Assembly (NCBI GenBank): GCA_947450695.1
Contig: CANFWV010000003.1
Location: 62,001-126,000, forward strand
From: Comamonadaceae bacterium
GTDB lineage: Bacteria > Pseudomonadota > Gammaproteobacteria > Burkholderiales > Burkholderiaceae_C
Direction: 5' to 3'
Length of the DNA stretch: 64,000 nt
In this document: positions 1 to 8,618 of the stretch, in pieces
Layout of the letters: the number at the start of each line of letters is the position of its first letter
Numbering within the stretch: the first letter of the stretch is position 1
The notes under the pieces: model-generated
Database searches by the model: none
Told to the model about the DNA's origin: nothing
What the model saw: only the letters and a program-made list of their open reading frames with translations
Position numbers and translations under genes: made by a program

Positions 1-183
1 GAGGGAAATGTGGACTGGGGCAAGGTCGAAGCAGGCCAATCGGCCGGTCTGATCCATCACATCAAACCCGTCGCCGATGTCATGCATGAATTGCTCCTCG
101 AGCTCGATTTAGCCACCCAACGAATGGCTCAGATGCGCAGCGGCACGCCATTTCATTCAACGGAAAGTTCTTGCAACGTATGA
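1..183 (+). CDS. C-terminal end of a probable nitronate monooxygenase (partial)
   Basis: The reading frame is open from base 1 to a TGA at 181-183 and gives about 60 residues. The stretch WGKVEAGQSAGLIHHIKPV resembles the C-terminal AGQSxGLI segment of nitronate monooxygenase (2-nitropropane dioxygenase), an FMN TIM-barrel enzyme that oxidises alkyl nitronates. Such proteins are often found in CoA-ester catabolic operons, where their true substrate is unclear. Its stop overlaps the ATG of the next gene (ATGA at 180-183), so it is probably translationally coupled to the operon downstream. The catalytic core lies outside the window, so the family call rests on a short tail only. Confidence 0.6.
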   Translation, partial: EGNVDWGKVEAGQSAGLIHHIKPVADVMHELLLELDLATQRMAQMRSGTPFHSTESSCNV

Positions 184-917
184 ATCCTCTGATCTCTGAA
201 ACCATTGACAAAGTCCGTGTCCTGACGCTGAACCGTCCCGACAAACACAATGCTCTCAACACGCTGTTAACGCAGCAATTGTTAGAAGCACTGCGACAAA
301 CCGAGCACGACGACTCGGTCCATGCCGTGGTTCTCACTGGGGCCGGAAAGTCCTTTTGCGCAGGCGCCGACACCAGCGAGTTTTCAAGCTTGGTGCCGGA
401 CAATCCACAAGCGGTCATGCGCCGTGCCGACTTGACCACGGCCTTGCATCTGAGCTTTTCGCAAATGTCCAAACCCATCATCGCTGCCGTGCATGGCAAC
501 GCCTTGGGTGGCGGTGCTGGCTTGGCCATCGCCTGCGACATGGTCGTGATGGCCGACGACGTGCGCTTTGGTTACCCAGAGCTGCAGCATGGCATTGTGG
601 CGGCAGTGGTGCTAGCCAACTTGGTACGGCAAGTCGGCGCCAAGCAGGCGTTCGAACTGGTTGCAATGGCCCGCCCGATCAACGGTGCGCGCGCCCAAAC
701 CCTCGGCTTGGCCAACCAGGTCGTCCCGCAAGATCAAGTGCTGTCAAGCGCCCTTGAAATGGCCCACCGATTGGCCAGTTGGAGCCCGATCGCGATGGCC
801 ACCACCAAGCGAACCTTCCACAAGGCCTGCGACCTGTCGCTGGCGCAAGCCCTGGATGTGGGTCGCGATGCCAACGTGATGATGCGCGGTTTCAAAAAAC
901 CAACGGAGAAACACTGA
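180..917 (+). CDS. Enoyl-CoA hydratase/isomerase family protein (crotonase fold)
   Basis: A 245-residue crotonase-superfamily protein, expected to act on an acyl-CoA in the cytoplasm. The oxyanion-hole segment GAGKSFCAGAD and the second hallmark HGNALGGGAGLAIACD are present, as is the YPELQHG loop carrying the glutamate equivalent to Glu164 of rat hydratase. The other hydratase glutamate (Glu144 position, usually GGGCEL) is replaced here by AGL, so a standard hydration is less certain than isomerase, hydrolase or lyase chemistry. The ATG at 180 is preferred over an in-frame TTG at 171 because it forms an ATGA overlap with the upstream stop and has GGAAAG upstream. The CoA-transferase gene begins 2 bases after its stop. 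Confidence 0.88.
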   Translation: MNPLISETIDKVRVLTLNRPDKHNALNTLLTQQLLEALRQTEHDDSVHAVVLTGAGKSFCAGADTSEFSSLVPDNPQAVMRRADLTTALHLSFSQMSKPIIAAVHGNALGGGAGLAIACDMVVMADDVRFGYPELQHGIVAAVVLANLVRQVGAKQAFELVAMARPINGARAQTLGLANQVVPQDQVLSSALEMAHRLASWSPIAMATTKRTFHKACDLSLAQALDVGRDANVMMRGFKKPTEKH

Positions 918-918
918 G

Positions 919-2115
919 ATGCGGCCGCTCGAAGGCGTCACCATTCTCGACCTGTCACGTGTCTTGGCTGGTCCATTTGCCAGCATGATCCTAGCCGAGC
1001 TGGGTGCCTCTGTGATCAAGGTAGAGCAGCCGGGTCAAGGCGATGAAACGCGCAACTACGAACCCATCGTCAAGGGCGAAGGCGGTGATGTGTCGGCCTA
1101 TTACATGGCCTTCAACCGCAGTAAACAATCCATCACAGTGAACTTGCGCCACCCCGAAGGTCAGGCCTTGATCAAAGAGCTCGCAGGCACGGTCGATGTA
1201 GTGTTGGAAAATTTCCCCGTCGGCACCCTGCAAAAATATGGGCTTCACTACGAGGCACTCTCGGCCCGCTACCCGTCCTTGATTTATGCGTCTTGCACCG
1301 GCTTTGGCATGACCGGACCGTACGCCAACCGCAAAGGCTATGACACCGTTTTTCAAGCCATGGGCGGCATCATGAGTCTGACTGGCGAGCGCGGCGGTGG
1401 ACCGGTCAAACCCGGATTGCCTGTGGCCGATTTGACCTCAGGCTTGTGGATTGCCATTGGTATTTTGTCGGCACTGGCGGGTCGAAAAACATCAGGCAAA
1501 GGCTGCCAACTCGACTTCTCAATGCTCGATGGCCAAGTGGGCTTGCTGTCACTGGCAGCGGCGCGCTTCTTCACCTTGGGTGAGGTGCCCGAGCGCTTGG
1601 GTACTGAGCATCCTGGACGGATTCCATCCGCGGCCTTTGTCTGCAGCGATGGCAAATGGGTGCAGATCACGGGTGCCGACCAACACTGGACGCCGCTGTG
1701 CCGCTTGCTCGGCTTGGAAGACTGGGCCGACGATCCCGTGCTGGCCAAGAACGCACAGCGCCTGACTCGACGCGAAGAAGTGATGGCTGGACTGGCTCGC
1801 GCCATTGCATTACTCAGCCGTGACGAGCTATGCAGACGCTGCGATGCGGTCGGCGTGCCCGCCGGACCGATATTGAATGTGCAAGAAATTTTGAGCAACG
1901 AACATGTGGCTGCGCGTGGCATGGTGGATTCTTTTGAGCATCCCTTGATTGGAAAATTTCCTTACTTACGCCTGCCATTTCAGTTCAAAGGTTTTGACAA
2001 CCCGACAGCTGAACGCCCCCCAATGCTCGGTGAGCAAACCGATACGGTGTTACTTGAACGGCTAGGACTGAGCGCCGATCGTCTCGCTCACCTGCGCCGC
2101 GAATCTGTCATCTGA
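919..2115 (+). CDS. Class III (CaiB/BaiF, Frc-type) CoA-transferase
   Basis: A 398-residue class III CoA-transferase. The family moves CoA between carboxylic acids by way of aspartyl anhydride intermediates in an interlocked dimer. Visible hallmarks are the N-terminal LDLSRVLAGPF, the segment VKPGLPVADLTSG holding the catalytic aspartate (Frc Asp169 equivalent), and the full family length. It sits between a crotonase-fold gene and a Bug receptor, so it probably activates the acid brought in by that transport system. The acceptor cannot be named from sequence. The same operon also encodes an AMP-forming acyl-CoA ligase, giving two possible activation routes. Confidence 0.92.
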   Translation: MRPLEGVTILDLSRVLAGPFASMILAELGASVIKVEQPGQGDETRNYEPIVKGEGGDVSAYYMAFNRSKQSITVNLRHPEGQALIKELAGTVDVVLENFPVGTLQKYGLHYEALSARYPSLIYASCTGFGMTGPYANRKGYDTVFQAMGGIMSLTGERGGGPVKPGLPVADLTSGLWIAIGILSALAGRKTSGKGCQLDFSMLDGQVGLLSLAAARFFTLGEVPERLGTEHPGRIPSAAFVCSDGKWVQITGADQHWTPLCRLLGLEDWADDPVLAKNAQRLTRREEVMAGLARAIALLSRDELCRRCDAVGVPAGPILNVQEILSNEHVAARGMVDSFEHPLIGKFPYLRLPFQFKGFDNPTAERPPMLGEQTDTVLLERLGLSADRLAHLRRESVI

Positions 2116-2141
2116 TGCTTTAACCCCCGAGGAGAAAATCA

Positions 2142-3116
2142 ATGAAGTTATCGAACTGTCTGTGTGCCTTGCTCATGATCCAAGGTCTGTCAACAACGGT
2201 CCACGCGCAAGCGGTGAACTACCCGAGCAAACCGGTGGTGCTGGTCAATCCTTACGCTGTCGGCGGTCCAACCGACCTGCTCGGACGCACCTTGGCCAAA
2301 GGGCTGACCGAACAACTGGGCCAGCAAGTATTGGTGGAAAACCGTGCCGGCGGTGGTGCCTCTATCGGGGCCGCCTACGTGGCTAAAGCGGCACCTGATG
2401 GGTACACCTTGTTGCTGGGCACCTCCGCTGCGCACGTGGTCACCCCGATGGCCACCTCGGTGCCATACAACGGCATCAAGAGCTTCGAATTCATCGGCAT
2501 TGTGGGTAGCGTGCCTAACATTTTGACGGTCCACAACAGCATGAAGCTGGAGACACTCAACGACTTTTTAGCTTTAGCCAAGTCACAGCCTGGCAAGTTG
2601 AGTTACGCATCGGCGGGGATGGGCAGTTCACCGCACATTGGGGCGGAACTGCTGAAGTACCGCGCCGGGATTGACTTGATGCATATTCCGTACCGCGGTG
2701 CGGCCCCTGCCATCACTGACTTGGTTGCCGGAACGGTGCCGGTCGGAATGCTGAATATCTCGGTGGTGCAAAACCATATTAAAAGCGGCTCACTCAAAGC
2801 CTTGGCTTATGCCAGCACCAAACGCTCACCGAGCTTGCCCAATGTGCCGACCTTTGCCGAAGCCGGTTTGCCGAATTTTGTCTCCGGCAGTTGGTACAGC
2901 TTAGCCGCACCGGCAAACACCCCTGTCACGGTGCTGGACCGTTTAGCCAAAGCATTGGCGAGTGTTCAAGCCAGCCCTGAATTTCAGGCTGCAGCAGCAC
3001 AGCAAAACGCTGAAATATACAGCCTGAGTCGCGCCGAGACTCTGCGTTTTTTGCAGGATGACTACAAAACAATGCAAGATTTGATCAAAACAACGGGTAT
3101 GAAATTGCTGGATTAA
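2142..3116 (+). CDS. Bug/TctC-type tripartite tricarboxylate transporter receptor
   Basis: A 324-residue periplasmic solute receptor of the Bordetella uptake gene (Bug) family. It has a Sec signal peptide ending near VHAQA, then the family landmarks YPSKPVVLVNPYAVGGPTDLLGR, ENRAGGGASIGA, the PDGYTLLLG strand and the HIPYRGAAPA ligand loop. These receptors bind carboxylates or related small acids and deliver them to a TctA/TctB permease. No tctA or tctB gene lies in the window, so it would have to work with a permease encoded elsewhere. A GGAGAA ribosome site precedes the ATG. Its position inside the CoA operon suggests that its ligand is the acid the operon degrades. Confidence 0.93.
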   Translation: MKLSNCLCALLMIQGLSTTVHAQAVNYPSKPVVLVNPYAVGGPTDLLGRTLAKGLTEQLGQQVLVENRAGGGASIGAAYVAKAAPDGYTLLLGTSAAHVVTPMATSVPYNGIKSFEFIGIVGSVPNILTVHNSMKLETLNDFLALAKSQPGKLSYASAGMGSSPHIGAELLKYRAGIDLMHIPYRGAAPAITDLVAGTVPVGMLNISVVQNHIKSGSLKALAYASTKRSPSLPNVPTFAEAGLPNFVSGSWYSLAAPANTPVTVLDRLAKALASVQASPEFQAAAAQQNAEIYSLSRAETLRFLQDDYKTMQDLIKTTGMKLLD

Positions 3117-3120
3117 ACAC

Positions 3121-3879
3121 ATGGACAAGACCTACACCACGCTCAAGCTCAGCGTCCAAGACCACGTTGCCACGCTGACACTGAACCGGCCTGAGAGCCG
3201 CAATGCCCTCAGTCTGGTCATGTGCCAAGAACTCATCCGCGCTTGCCGCACCTTGACTCAACAAACCGATGTGCATGTGGTTTTGATTGATGCCATGGGC
3301 AGCTCGTTTTGCGCGGGAGCAGATCTGAAAGAACGCCAGACCATGACCACCGCAGACTTGGTTGCACGTCGGGTAGAAGGCTTCACCGCCTACGCCGCCA
3401 TCGAGGCCTTGCCCATGCCGGTGATCGCCGTCGTGCAAGGACCGGCGTTTGGCTCAGGCGGGGAAGTCATGGCCGCCTGTGACTTTGTGCTGGCGAGTAC
3501 GGACGCCCGTTTTAAATACCCGGAAGTCGGCTGGGGCACCGTCGGCGCGACACAACGACTGCCGCGCATTGTGGGACGGCGCATGGCCAAAGAGCTGTTG
3601 TTCACCGGCCGAGTGGTCGACGCACAAGAAGCCCAAGCACTGGGTTTGGTCAACCATGTCTATGCACCCGATGAGTTGCAAGTCAATGCACGCGCTATGG
3701 CAGAGGCCATTGCCAAATGCAATCCGTTAACCACACGCTTGACCAAGAGAAGCATCGACCAAGGACTCGACACAACACGTGAGGGCGCTTTAGGCGTGGA
3801 ACTGTTGGCCATTCAAGAAAATTTGCAAGGCAGCGACTGGAAGACCGCCATTGCCAAGTTTGGCCAGACCAACGTTTAA
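3121..3879 (+). CDS. Enoyl-CoA hydratase
   Basis: A 252-residue crotonase-fold enzyme. The oxyanion-hole motif GSSFCAGADLKER is present. Unlike the first crotonase in this operon it carries both hydratase glutamates, one in GSGGEVMAACD and one in YPEVGWG, so ordinary 2-enoyl-CoA hydration is plausible. It starts 5 bases after the Bug receptor stop and is followed closely by the ligase gene. Having one canonical and one non-canonical crotonase in the same operon fits a pathway with two distinct CoA-ester steps before the final lyase. Confidence 0.92.
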   Translation: MDKTYTTLKLSVQDHVATLTLNRPESRNALSLVMCQELIRACRTLTQQTDVHVVLIDAMGSSFCAGADLKERQTMTTADLVARRVEGFTAYAAIEALPMPVIAVVQGPAFGSGGEVMAACDFVLASTDARFKYPEVGWGTVGATQRLPRIVGRRMAKELLFTGRVVDAQEAQALGLVNHVYAPDELQVNARAMAEAIAKCNPLTTRLTKRSIDQGLDTTREGALGVELLAIQENLQGSDWKTAIAKFGQTNV

Positions 3880-3886
3880 ACAAAAT

Positions 3887-5503
3887 ATGACCATGACGCC
3901 CTCCACCTTGGCACACGTATTGGCCAAGACCTGCCAACAATTTAGGACCCAAGAAGCCTACGTTGATCCTGAAGAAAGACTCACTTGGAACGCGCTTGAA
4001 CAGGGTTCACTCCGCATTTCATCCGCACTGATCGCCGCCGGCGTGCAGCGAGGCGATCACGTCGGCGTTCTCCTGGGTAACAACAGCACTTGGATACAGG
4101 TTTTTTTTGCTTGCGCCAGCATTGGCGCGGTGACGGTGCCGGTGAACACCCGCTTCAAGACCGAGGAATTGCGTTTTTGCTTACACCAAGCCGATGTCCG
4201 GGCCTTGGTCTTTGCCGATGACTTTTTGGGCATCGATTTCAAAGGCATGCTGCAAAGCATAGAACCCGCCGTAGCCACAGGTTTGCCCGGTCAGCAACTG
4301 CCATGCCTGCGTCTGGCTGTGATGGTTGGCAATAGCGACCTGCCTGCGGGTGCTGTGCCGTGGGCTGACTTCATCGCGGCCGGCCAACGCGTGACAGCGG
4401 CAGAGCGTCAAGAGCGCATGGCCAGCGTCACCGCGGATGACTGCTTGTTGATTCAATACACCTCGGGCACCACGTCTTACCCCAAAGGCGTGATGCTGAG
4501 CCAATCGAACATGTTGTTGGACGCCAAGGCCGCAGCCACCCGCATCGGCGTGAAATCCTCAGACCGTTACTTCAGCATCAGACCCTTCTTTCATGTCGCC
4601 GGTTCGACGCTGTCGATTTTGGTCAGCCTACAAACTGGCTGCTGCTTGCTGACCTTGCCCAAATTTGATATCGCAGAAAATTTGCGCGTCTTGGACCAAG
4701 AGAAATGCACTTTGATATCGGGCAACGACACCATCTTTTTATCGCTGATGGGGCATCCTGATTTTGATGCGGACAAACTCCACCTGCGCGGTGGTTGGGC
4801 GGCAGCAGGACCGGAGGTGATGCAAAAAATCCACGACCTCATGCGCATCCCCTCTATTTGCAACGCCTACGGTCAATCAGAGGCGTCCCCGAATGTCTGG
4901 CTGTCGGCGTGGGATGACCCCTTGCCATTGCGTGTGGCGGGTTTCGCCCAACCCCATGCGGGTGTTGACGTTCGGCTGGCAGATGCGACCACCAACTTGC
5001 CGACGCCACTCGGTGAACCCGGTGAGATTCAAGTTCGTGGCTGGAATGTGATGAAGGCTTATTACAAGATGCCTGAAGCCACGGCCAAAGCCTTCAGCGC
5101 GGATGGCTGGCTGAAAACCGGAGACTTAGGTGAATCGGATGGCTCCCAGCGTTTTCGCATGGTGGGCCGTTTGAAAGACATTTACCGGGTTGGGGGAGAA
5201 AACGTCGCCCCGGCCGAAGTGGAGGAGGTCTTACACGGTCACCCCAACGTCATGCAAGCTCAAGTGATCGGCGTTCCAGACGATCGCTTGGGGGAGGTCA
5301 CCGGCGCGTTTGTCTTACTCAAACACAGCGATGAGACCACGACCCAGGAACTGATCGACTGGTGCAAGTCGCGTTGCGCCAACTTCAAGGTGCCACGCTA
5401 TCTGGCCATTGTGGACAGCTTTGAGCATATCGGCATGACAGGCAGCTCCAAGGTACAGAAAAACAAATTGCGTGAACACGCTATTGCTCTGTGGAATCTA
5501 TGA
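3887..5503 (+). CDS. AMP-dependent acyl-CoA ligase
   Basis: A 538-residue member of the ANL superfamily that activates a carboxylic acid with ATP and loads it on CoA. The phosphate-binding loop QYTSGTTSYPKGVMLS, the NAYGQSE adenylate motif, the KTGDLGE hinge region and the C-terminal lysine segment (SSKVQKNKLR) are visible. Start ATG 3887 (or 3893 in frame) is chosen because upstream in-frame codons lie inside the preceding enoyl-CoA hydratase gene. Its stop overlaps the start of the lyase gene (ATGA at 5500-5503). Substrate is not predictable; medium-chain or aryl acids are typical for this subfamily. Confidence 0.92.
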   Translation: MTMTPSTLAHVLAKTCQQFRTQEAYVDPEERLTWNALEQGSLRISSALIAAGVQRGDHVGVLLGNNSTWIQVFFACASIGAVTVPVNTRFKTEELRFCLHQADVRALVFADDFLGIDFKGMLQSIEPAVATGLPGQQLPCLRLAVMVGNSDLPAGAVPWADFIAAGQRVTAAERQERMASVTADDCLLIQYTSGTTSYPKGVMLSQSNMLLDAKAAATRIGVKSSDRYFSIRPFFHVAGSTLSILVSLQTGCCLLTLPKFDIAENLRVLDQEKCTLISGNDTIFLSLMGHPDFDADKLHLRGGWAAAGPEVMQKIHDLMRIPSICNAYGQSEASPNVWLSAWDDPLPLRVAGFAQPHAGVDVRLADATTNLPTPLGEPGEIQVRGWNVMKAYYKMPEATAKAFSADGWLKTGDLGESDGSQRFRMVGRLKDIYRVGGENVAPAEVEEVLHGHPNVMQAQVIGVPDDRLGEVTGAFVLLKHSDETTTQELIDWCKSRCANFKVPRYLAIVDSFEHIGMTGSSKVQKNKLREHAIALWNL

Positions 5504-6477
5504 CAACGCTCAGACCCGCCCTGGCCGCAGACACGCGTGACGTTGTGTTGTGCGAATGCTTCGCCAGAGATGGCCTGCAACACGAGCCTGGCATGATGGC
5601 CACACAAAATAAAGTCTCTTTGATCGAGCGCTTTGTCGACATGGGCTTTGTCAGGGTTGAAGCGACTTCGTATTCGAACCCGAAAGTGATTCCGCAATTT
5701 TCAGATGCCAGCGATTTGCTCAAGCAGTTGCCCAGACAACCCGGTGTTTTTTACAAAGCGACCTGCGCCAATGTGCGGGCGGTCGAACGGGCCATGGCAG
5801 ATGACGTACATGGCTACGGCGCCAATGAAATCAGCCTGCTGGTGTCCGCCACAGACACGCATTCGCTTAAAAATTTGGTTCGTACGCGGGATGAACAATG
5901 GCTCAATATTGCCAACATGGTGACCGCGGCACAGAATAAATTTAGACTCATTGGTACCATCTCCATGGCATTCGGCTGCCCATTTGAGGGAGCGGTCAAC
6001 CCGGCTTCCGTGATGGCCGATGCAGAGAAATTCTTGCGCATAGGCGTACGCCACATCACCCTAGCCGACACCACGGGCACGGCCACGCCCAAGTCCACGT
6101 CCGCCCTTTTCAAGCAGCTTCAACGTGCCTTTCCAGAGGCGTGCGCCATCGCTCACTTTCATGACACACGAGGCACTGGTCTGGTGAATTACATGGCGGG
6201 CTTTGAAGCTGGTGTGCGCTATTTCGACTGCGCATTCGGTGGCGTCGGCGGACACCCCGTGAAAGTGAAATATGGTCAGGGCCATACCGGCAATGTGTGC
6301 ACCGAAGACTTGGTCGATTTTTTTGAATCCATGGGCGTTAAAACAGGTATCGATAGAGCGCAATTACTAGACGTTGGTCAGCACTGCGAAGACTTGCTTG
6401 CACGCGAGCTCAGCAGCAGAGTGCTAAGGTCTGGCTTGAATCCCTTGTGCCCGGTAACTTCACCCGCACATTCCTGA
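5500..6477 (+). CDS. HMG-CoA-lyase-like DRE-TIM metallolyase without the catalytic Cys
   Basis: A 325-residue DRE-TIM family protein. The N-terminal segment FARDGLQHE matches the catalytic Arg/Asp segment, and HFHDTRGTG supplies the metal-binding HxH. In 3-hydroxy-3-methylglutaryl-CoA lyase the glycine-rich signature ends in a reactive cysteine (GGCP); here it reads GGVGGHPVKV, with His252 in that place, followed by TGNVCTEDLV. I infer a retro-aldol lyase on a related CoA ester rather than proven HMG-CoA cleavage. ATG 5500 is chosen over an in-frame GTG at 5491 because it overlaps the ligase stop. As last enzyme of the operon it probably performs the carbon-carbon cleavage releasing acetyl-CoA or acetoacetate. 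Confidence 0.82.
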   Translation: MTTLRPALAADTRDVVLCECFARDGLQHEPGMMATQNKVSLIERFVDMGFVRVEATSYSNPKVIPQFSDASDLLKQLPRQPGVFYKATCANVRAVERAMADDVHGYGANEISLLVSATDTHSLKNLVRTRDEQWLNIANMVTAAQNKFRLIGTISMAFGCPFEGAVNPASVMADAEKFLRIGVRHITLADTTGTATPKSTSALFKQLQRAFPEACAIAHFHDTRGTGLVNYMAGFEAGVRYFDCAFGGVGGHPVKVKYGQGHTGNVCTEDLVDFFESMGVKTGIDRAQLLDVGQHCEDLLARELSSRVLRSGLNPLCPVTSPAHS

Positions 6478-6507
6478 GAACGCCTACTTTTTGAATCGAC
6501 AACACCA

Positions 6508-7023
6508 ATGCCACAAGTTCCAAGTTCAGCCCTAGAGCCGAACAATTTCAAAGATTTATTTTCGTTCCGATTGAATGTCTTGACTCATCGCATGAGTCAG
6601 TTAGCAGCGTTGCTCAATCAAGCTGCCTTCGAACTTGATCCACGCGAGTGGCGCATCCTCGGGTTACTGGGTACGACCGCCCCTTTGTCACTGCAAGCAC
6701 TCGCCAATGAGGTCGCCGTCGACAAGAGTCAAGCCAGTCGAATCGTCACCGGCTTGATTGAGCGGGGTCTTTTGCAACGCCATGCGAACGACGAGGATGG
6801 TCGGTCGATCCATTTGTCGTTGACGGCCAAGGGGAAAAATCTTTACCGCAAGGTATTTCCGCAAGCCGTGCAGCGCAACGAAACCTTGCTGTCAGTCCTC
6901 AACGCCAAAGAGCGCAAGGTCTTTGAAGACGCCATGGAAAAGCTGTCCAGCAAAGCTGTTGACATGCTAACTGCAGCACACCGTCAAACCCTATCAATTA
7001 AAAAATCGAAAAAACCCCAGTAA
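6508..7023 (+). CDS. MarR-family transcriptional regulator
   Basis: A 171-residue winged-helix regulator. The pattern LDPREWRILGLLG, LSLQALANEVAVDKSQASRIVTGLIERGLLQR and DGRSIHLSLTAKG is the MarR helix-turn-helix plus wing. MarR proteins typically repress nearby catabolic genes and release DNA on binding an aromatic acid or an acyl-CoA. It follows the acyl-CoA operon by 30 bases and precedes an RraA-like gene by 6, so it likely controls one or both. The N-terminal 25 residues and the Lys-rich tail look like extensions outside the conserved domain. Confidence 0.88.
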   Translation: MPQVPSSALEPNNFKDLFSFRLNVLTHRMSQLAALLNQAAFELDPREWRILGLLGTTAPLSLQALANEVAVDKSQASRIVTGLIERGLLQRHANDEDGRSIHLSLTAKGKNLYRKVFPQAVQRNETLLSVLNAKERKVFEDAMEKLSSKAVDMLTAAHRQTLSIKKSKKPQ

Positions 7024-7029
7024 GCACAC

Positions 7030-7755
7030 ATGACTGAAAAAAAATTAACCGGAAAAATAGCGCGCGAGCGCATTCAGAAAATGAGCGTCCCACGCCCTGC
7101 TCCCGGCTTGTTGGAAGGCTTTCGCAGTTTGGGCGATGCATCGGGCATTTTGTCGGATGTGATGGACCAGTTGGGGATCACGGGCGTGATCGGTGCAAGT
7201 ACCTTGAAACCCACCATGCCATCCAAATGCATGGTCGGCGTAGCGCTCACCGTTCGCAATATGGTGCAGCGTGAACATGTCTACGAAACCGCCAAAGCCA
7301 AGGTGAATCGCATGGCAGAGTTTGAAGCGCATAACCTCGCTCAAGCTGACGATGTGATTGTCATTCAGGGTGTACAGGGCATCTCCAACATGGGCGGTAT
7401 TTCTGCCCACACCGGCAAACGACAAGGCGAAGTAGGCGCCATCGTCTCCGGAGGCATTCGCGATGTAAGCCACTCCCGTTCAGTGGACTACCCGATATGG
7501 TCAACCGAGGTGACGCCGCTGACCGGAAAATGGCGAATTGAAACCGTCGAAATCAACGGTGATGTCGAGATTGAAGGCGTCAGGGTCGCTTGCGGCGACA
7601 TTGTGTTGGCCGACAGCACCGGCGTGTGCTTCGTTCCTATGGCGCGCGCCGCTGAGGTGTTGAAACTGGCCAAAGCGGTCCACGCAGCGGAGGAACGCAA
7701 GTGCCTGGTGATTGACAGCGGAACCCCCGTCGCTGATTTACCGACTAACGCCTGA
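7030..7755 (+). CDS. RraA-like aldolase (HMG/CHA aldolase family)
   Basis: A 241-residue RraA-family protein. Members include 4-hydroxy-4-methyl-2-oxoglutarate / 4-carboxy-4-hydroxy-2-oxoadipate aldolases, which cleave such acids to pyruvate in aromatic catabolism, and the RNase E inhibitor RraA, which is shorter. The metal/substrate segment GAIVSGGIRDV (conserved Arg-Asp) is present, as are the N-terminal SDVMDQLG region and the DSTGV strand. The length and the catabolic neighbours favour an aldolase or decarboxylase over RNase E regulation. It starts 6 bases after the MarR gene and is probably cotranscribed with it. Confidence 0.8.
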   Translation: MTEKKLTGKIARERIQKMSVPRPAPGLLEGFRSLGDASGILSDVMDQLGITGVIGASTLKPTMPSKCMVGVALTVRNMVQREHVYETAKAKVNRMAEFEAHNLAQADDVIVIQGVQGISNMGGISAHTGKRQGEVGAIVSGGIRDVSHSRSVDYPIWSTEVTPLTGKWRIETVEINGDVEIEGVRVACGDIVLADSTGVCFVPMARAAEVLKLAKAVHAAEERKCLVIDSGTPVADLPTNA

Positions 7756-7807
7756 CCCCTACACGTCCTCCTACATGTTCTTGCGTCTATGCTGACGCAG
7801 GGAACCC

Positions 7808-7832
7808 CTGACCGCAACTAAATTGCGATCAG
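7808..7832. promoter_or_regulatory. 10-bp inverted repeat just before the alpha/beta-hydrolase gene
   Basis: CTGACCGCAA and TTGCGATCAG form an inverted repeat with one mismatched pair and a 5-base spacer, flanked by CCCC and GGGGG, ending 12 bases before the ATG at 7845. It could be an operator or an mRNA hairpin near the ribosome site. I cannot match it to a known regulator. Confidence 0.35.
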
Positions 7833-7844
7833 AAGGGGGCAAGC

Positions 7845-8618
7845 ATGGACGTGACACTCAAGCGTGATTTTTTGGGTCGTAGGCAAGCGCCTGAGGTTGT
7901 GCAAACTGAAGTGCGCATCCCATCTGGTGCTGCTTGGCTCTACGGCGACTTGGCCCTGCCAGCAGGTTTGCTGGGTTTGGTTCTGTTTGCACATGGCAGC
8001 GGCAGCGGCCGGCACAGTGCGCGCCATCGACAGGTCGCGCAAGCATTGCAAAGTGCCGGCATTGGAACGTTGCTGTTTGATCTGCTGACGGCAGCAGAAG
8101 AGCAAACCGACATTCATACAGGCGAGCATCGCTTCAATATCGCCTTGCTAACACAGCGCATGCAAGACGCTACGCTGTGGGTCACCGCACAAGATCAATT
8201 CAAAAATGAACCCATAGGCTATTTCGGCGCCAGCACGGGCAGTGCTGCCGCGTTAATTGCTGCGGCCCGATTGCGCGACCGCGTATCAGCCGTGGTCTCG
8301 CGTGGCGGTCGACCTGATCTGGCAGGTCCGGTGGTTTTGGCTGAGTTGCATGCACCCACGTTGCTGATTGTGGGGAGCGATGACCCTGGCGTGATCGAAC
8401 TCAACGAAGAGGCCTTGCGGTTCATGCGTTGCGAGAAAAAATTGTCTATTGTTCCGCATGCGACCCATCTTTTTGAAGAGCCCGGCGCCTTAGAGAAAGT
8501 CGCAGCATTGGCCGCTGAATGGTACACACGCTACCTGCAAAAAATCGAGCTTCCTCGATCTGGCATGACACGCCAACGGACACAAAACATAGACACATCG
8601 AAGGAGGCTCGGCGATGA
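7845..8618 (+). CDS. Alpha/beta-hydrolase, dienelactone-hydrolase-like
   Basis: A 257-residue cytoplasmic alpha/beta-hydrolase. The N-terminal strand-loop LVLFAHGSGSGRHS forms the oxyanion region, the nucleophile elbow is GASTGS, and later DDPGV and PHATHLFEE supply the expected Asp and His of a Ser-Asp-His triad. It resembles the dienelactone-hydrolase-like proteins that occur beside, or fused to, phosphoribosyltransferase domains. Its stop overlaps the ATG of the phosphoribosyltransferase (ATGA at 8615-8618), which is strong evidence of joint expression. The natural substrate is unknown. Confidence 0.82.
   Translation: MDVTLKRDFLGRRQAPEVVQTEVRIPSGAAWLYGDLALPAGLLGLVLFAHGSGSGRHSARHRQVAQALQSAGIGTLLFDLLTAAEEQTDIHTGEHRFNIALLTQRMQDATLWVTAQDQFKNEPIGYFGASTGSAAALIAAARLRDRVSAVVSRGGRPDLAGPVVLAELHAPTLLIVGSDDPGVIELNEEALRFMRCEKKLSIVPHATHLFEEPGALEKVAALAAEWYTRYLQKIELPRSGMTRQRTQNIDTSKEARR

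Noticed and set aside
80-541. Long antisense frames opposite real genes (for example here, and at 1353-1922, 12674-13345, 15372-16064)
   Set aside because: They are mirror frames of GC-biased coding sequence; no family motif or ribosome site supports them.
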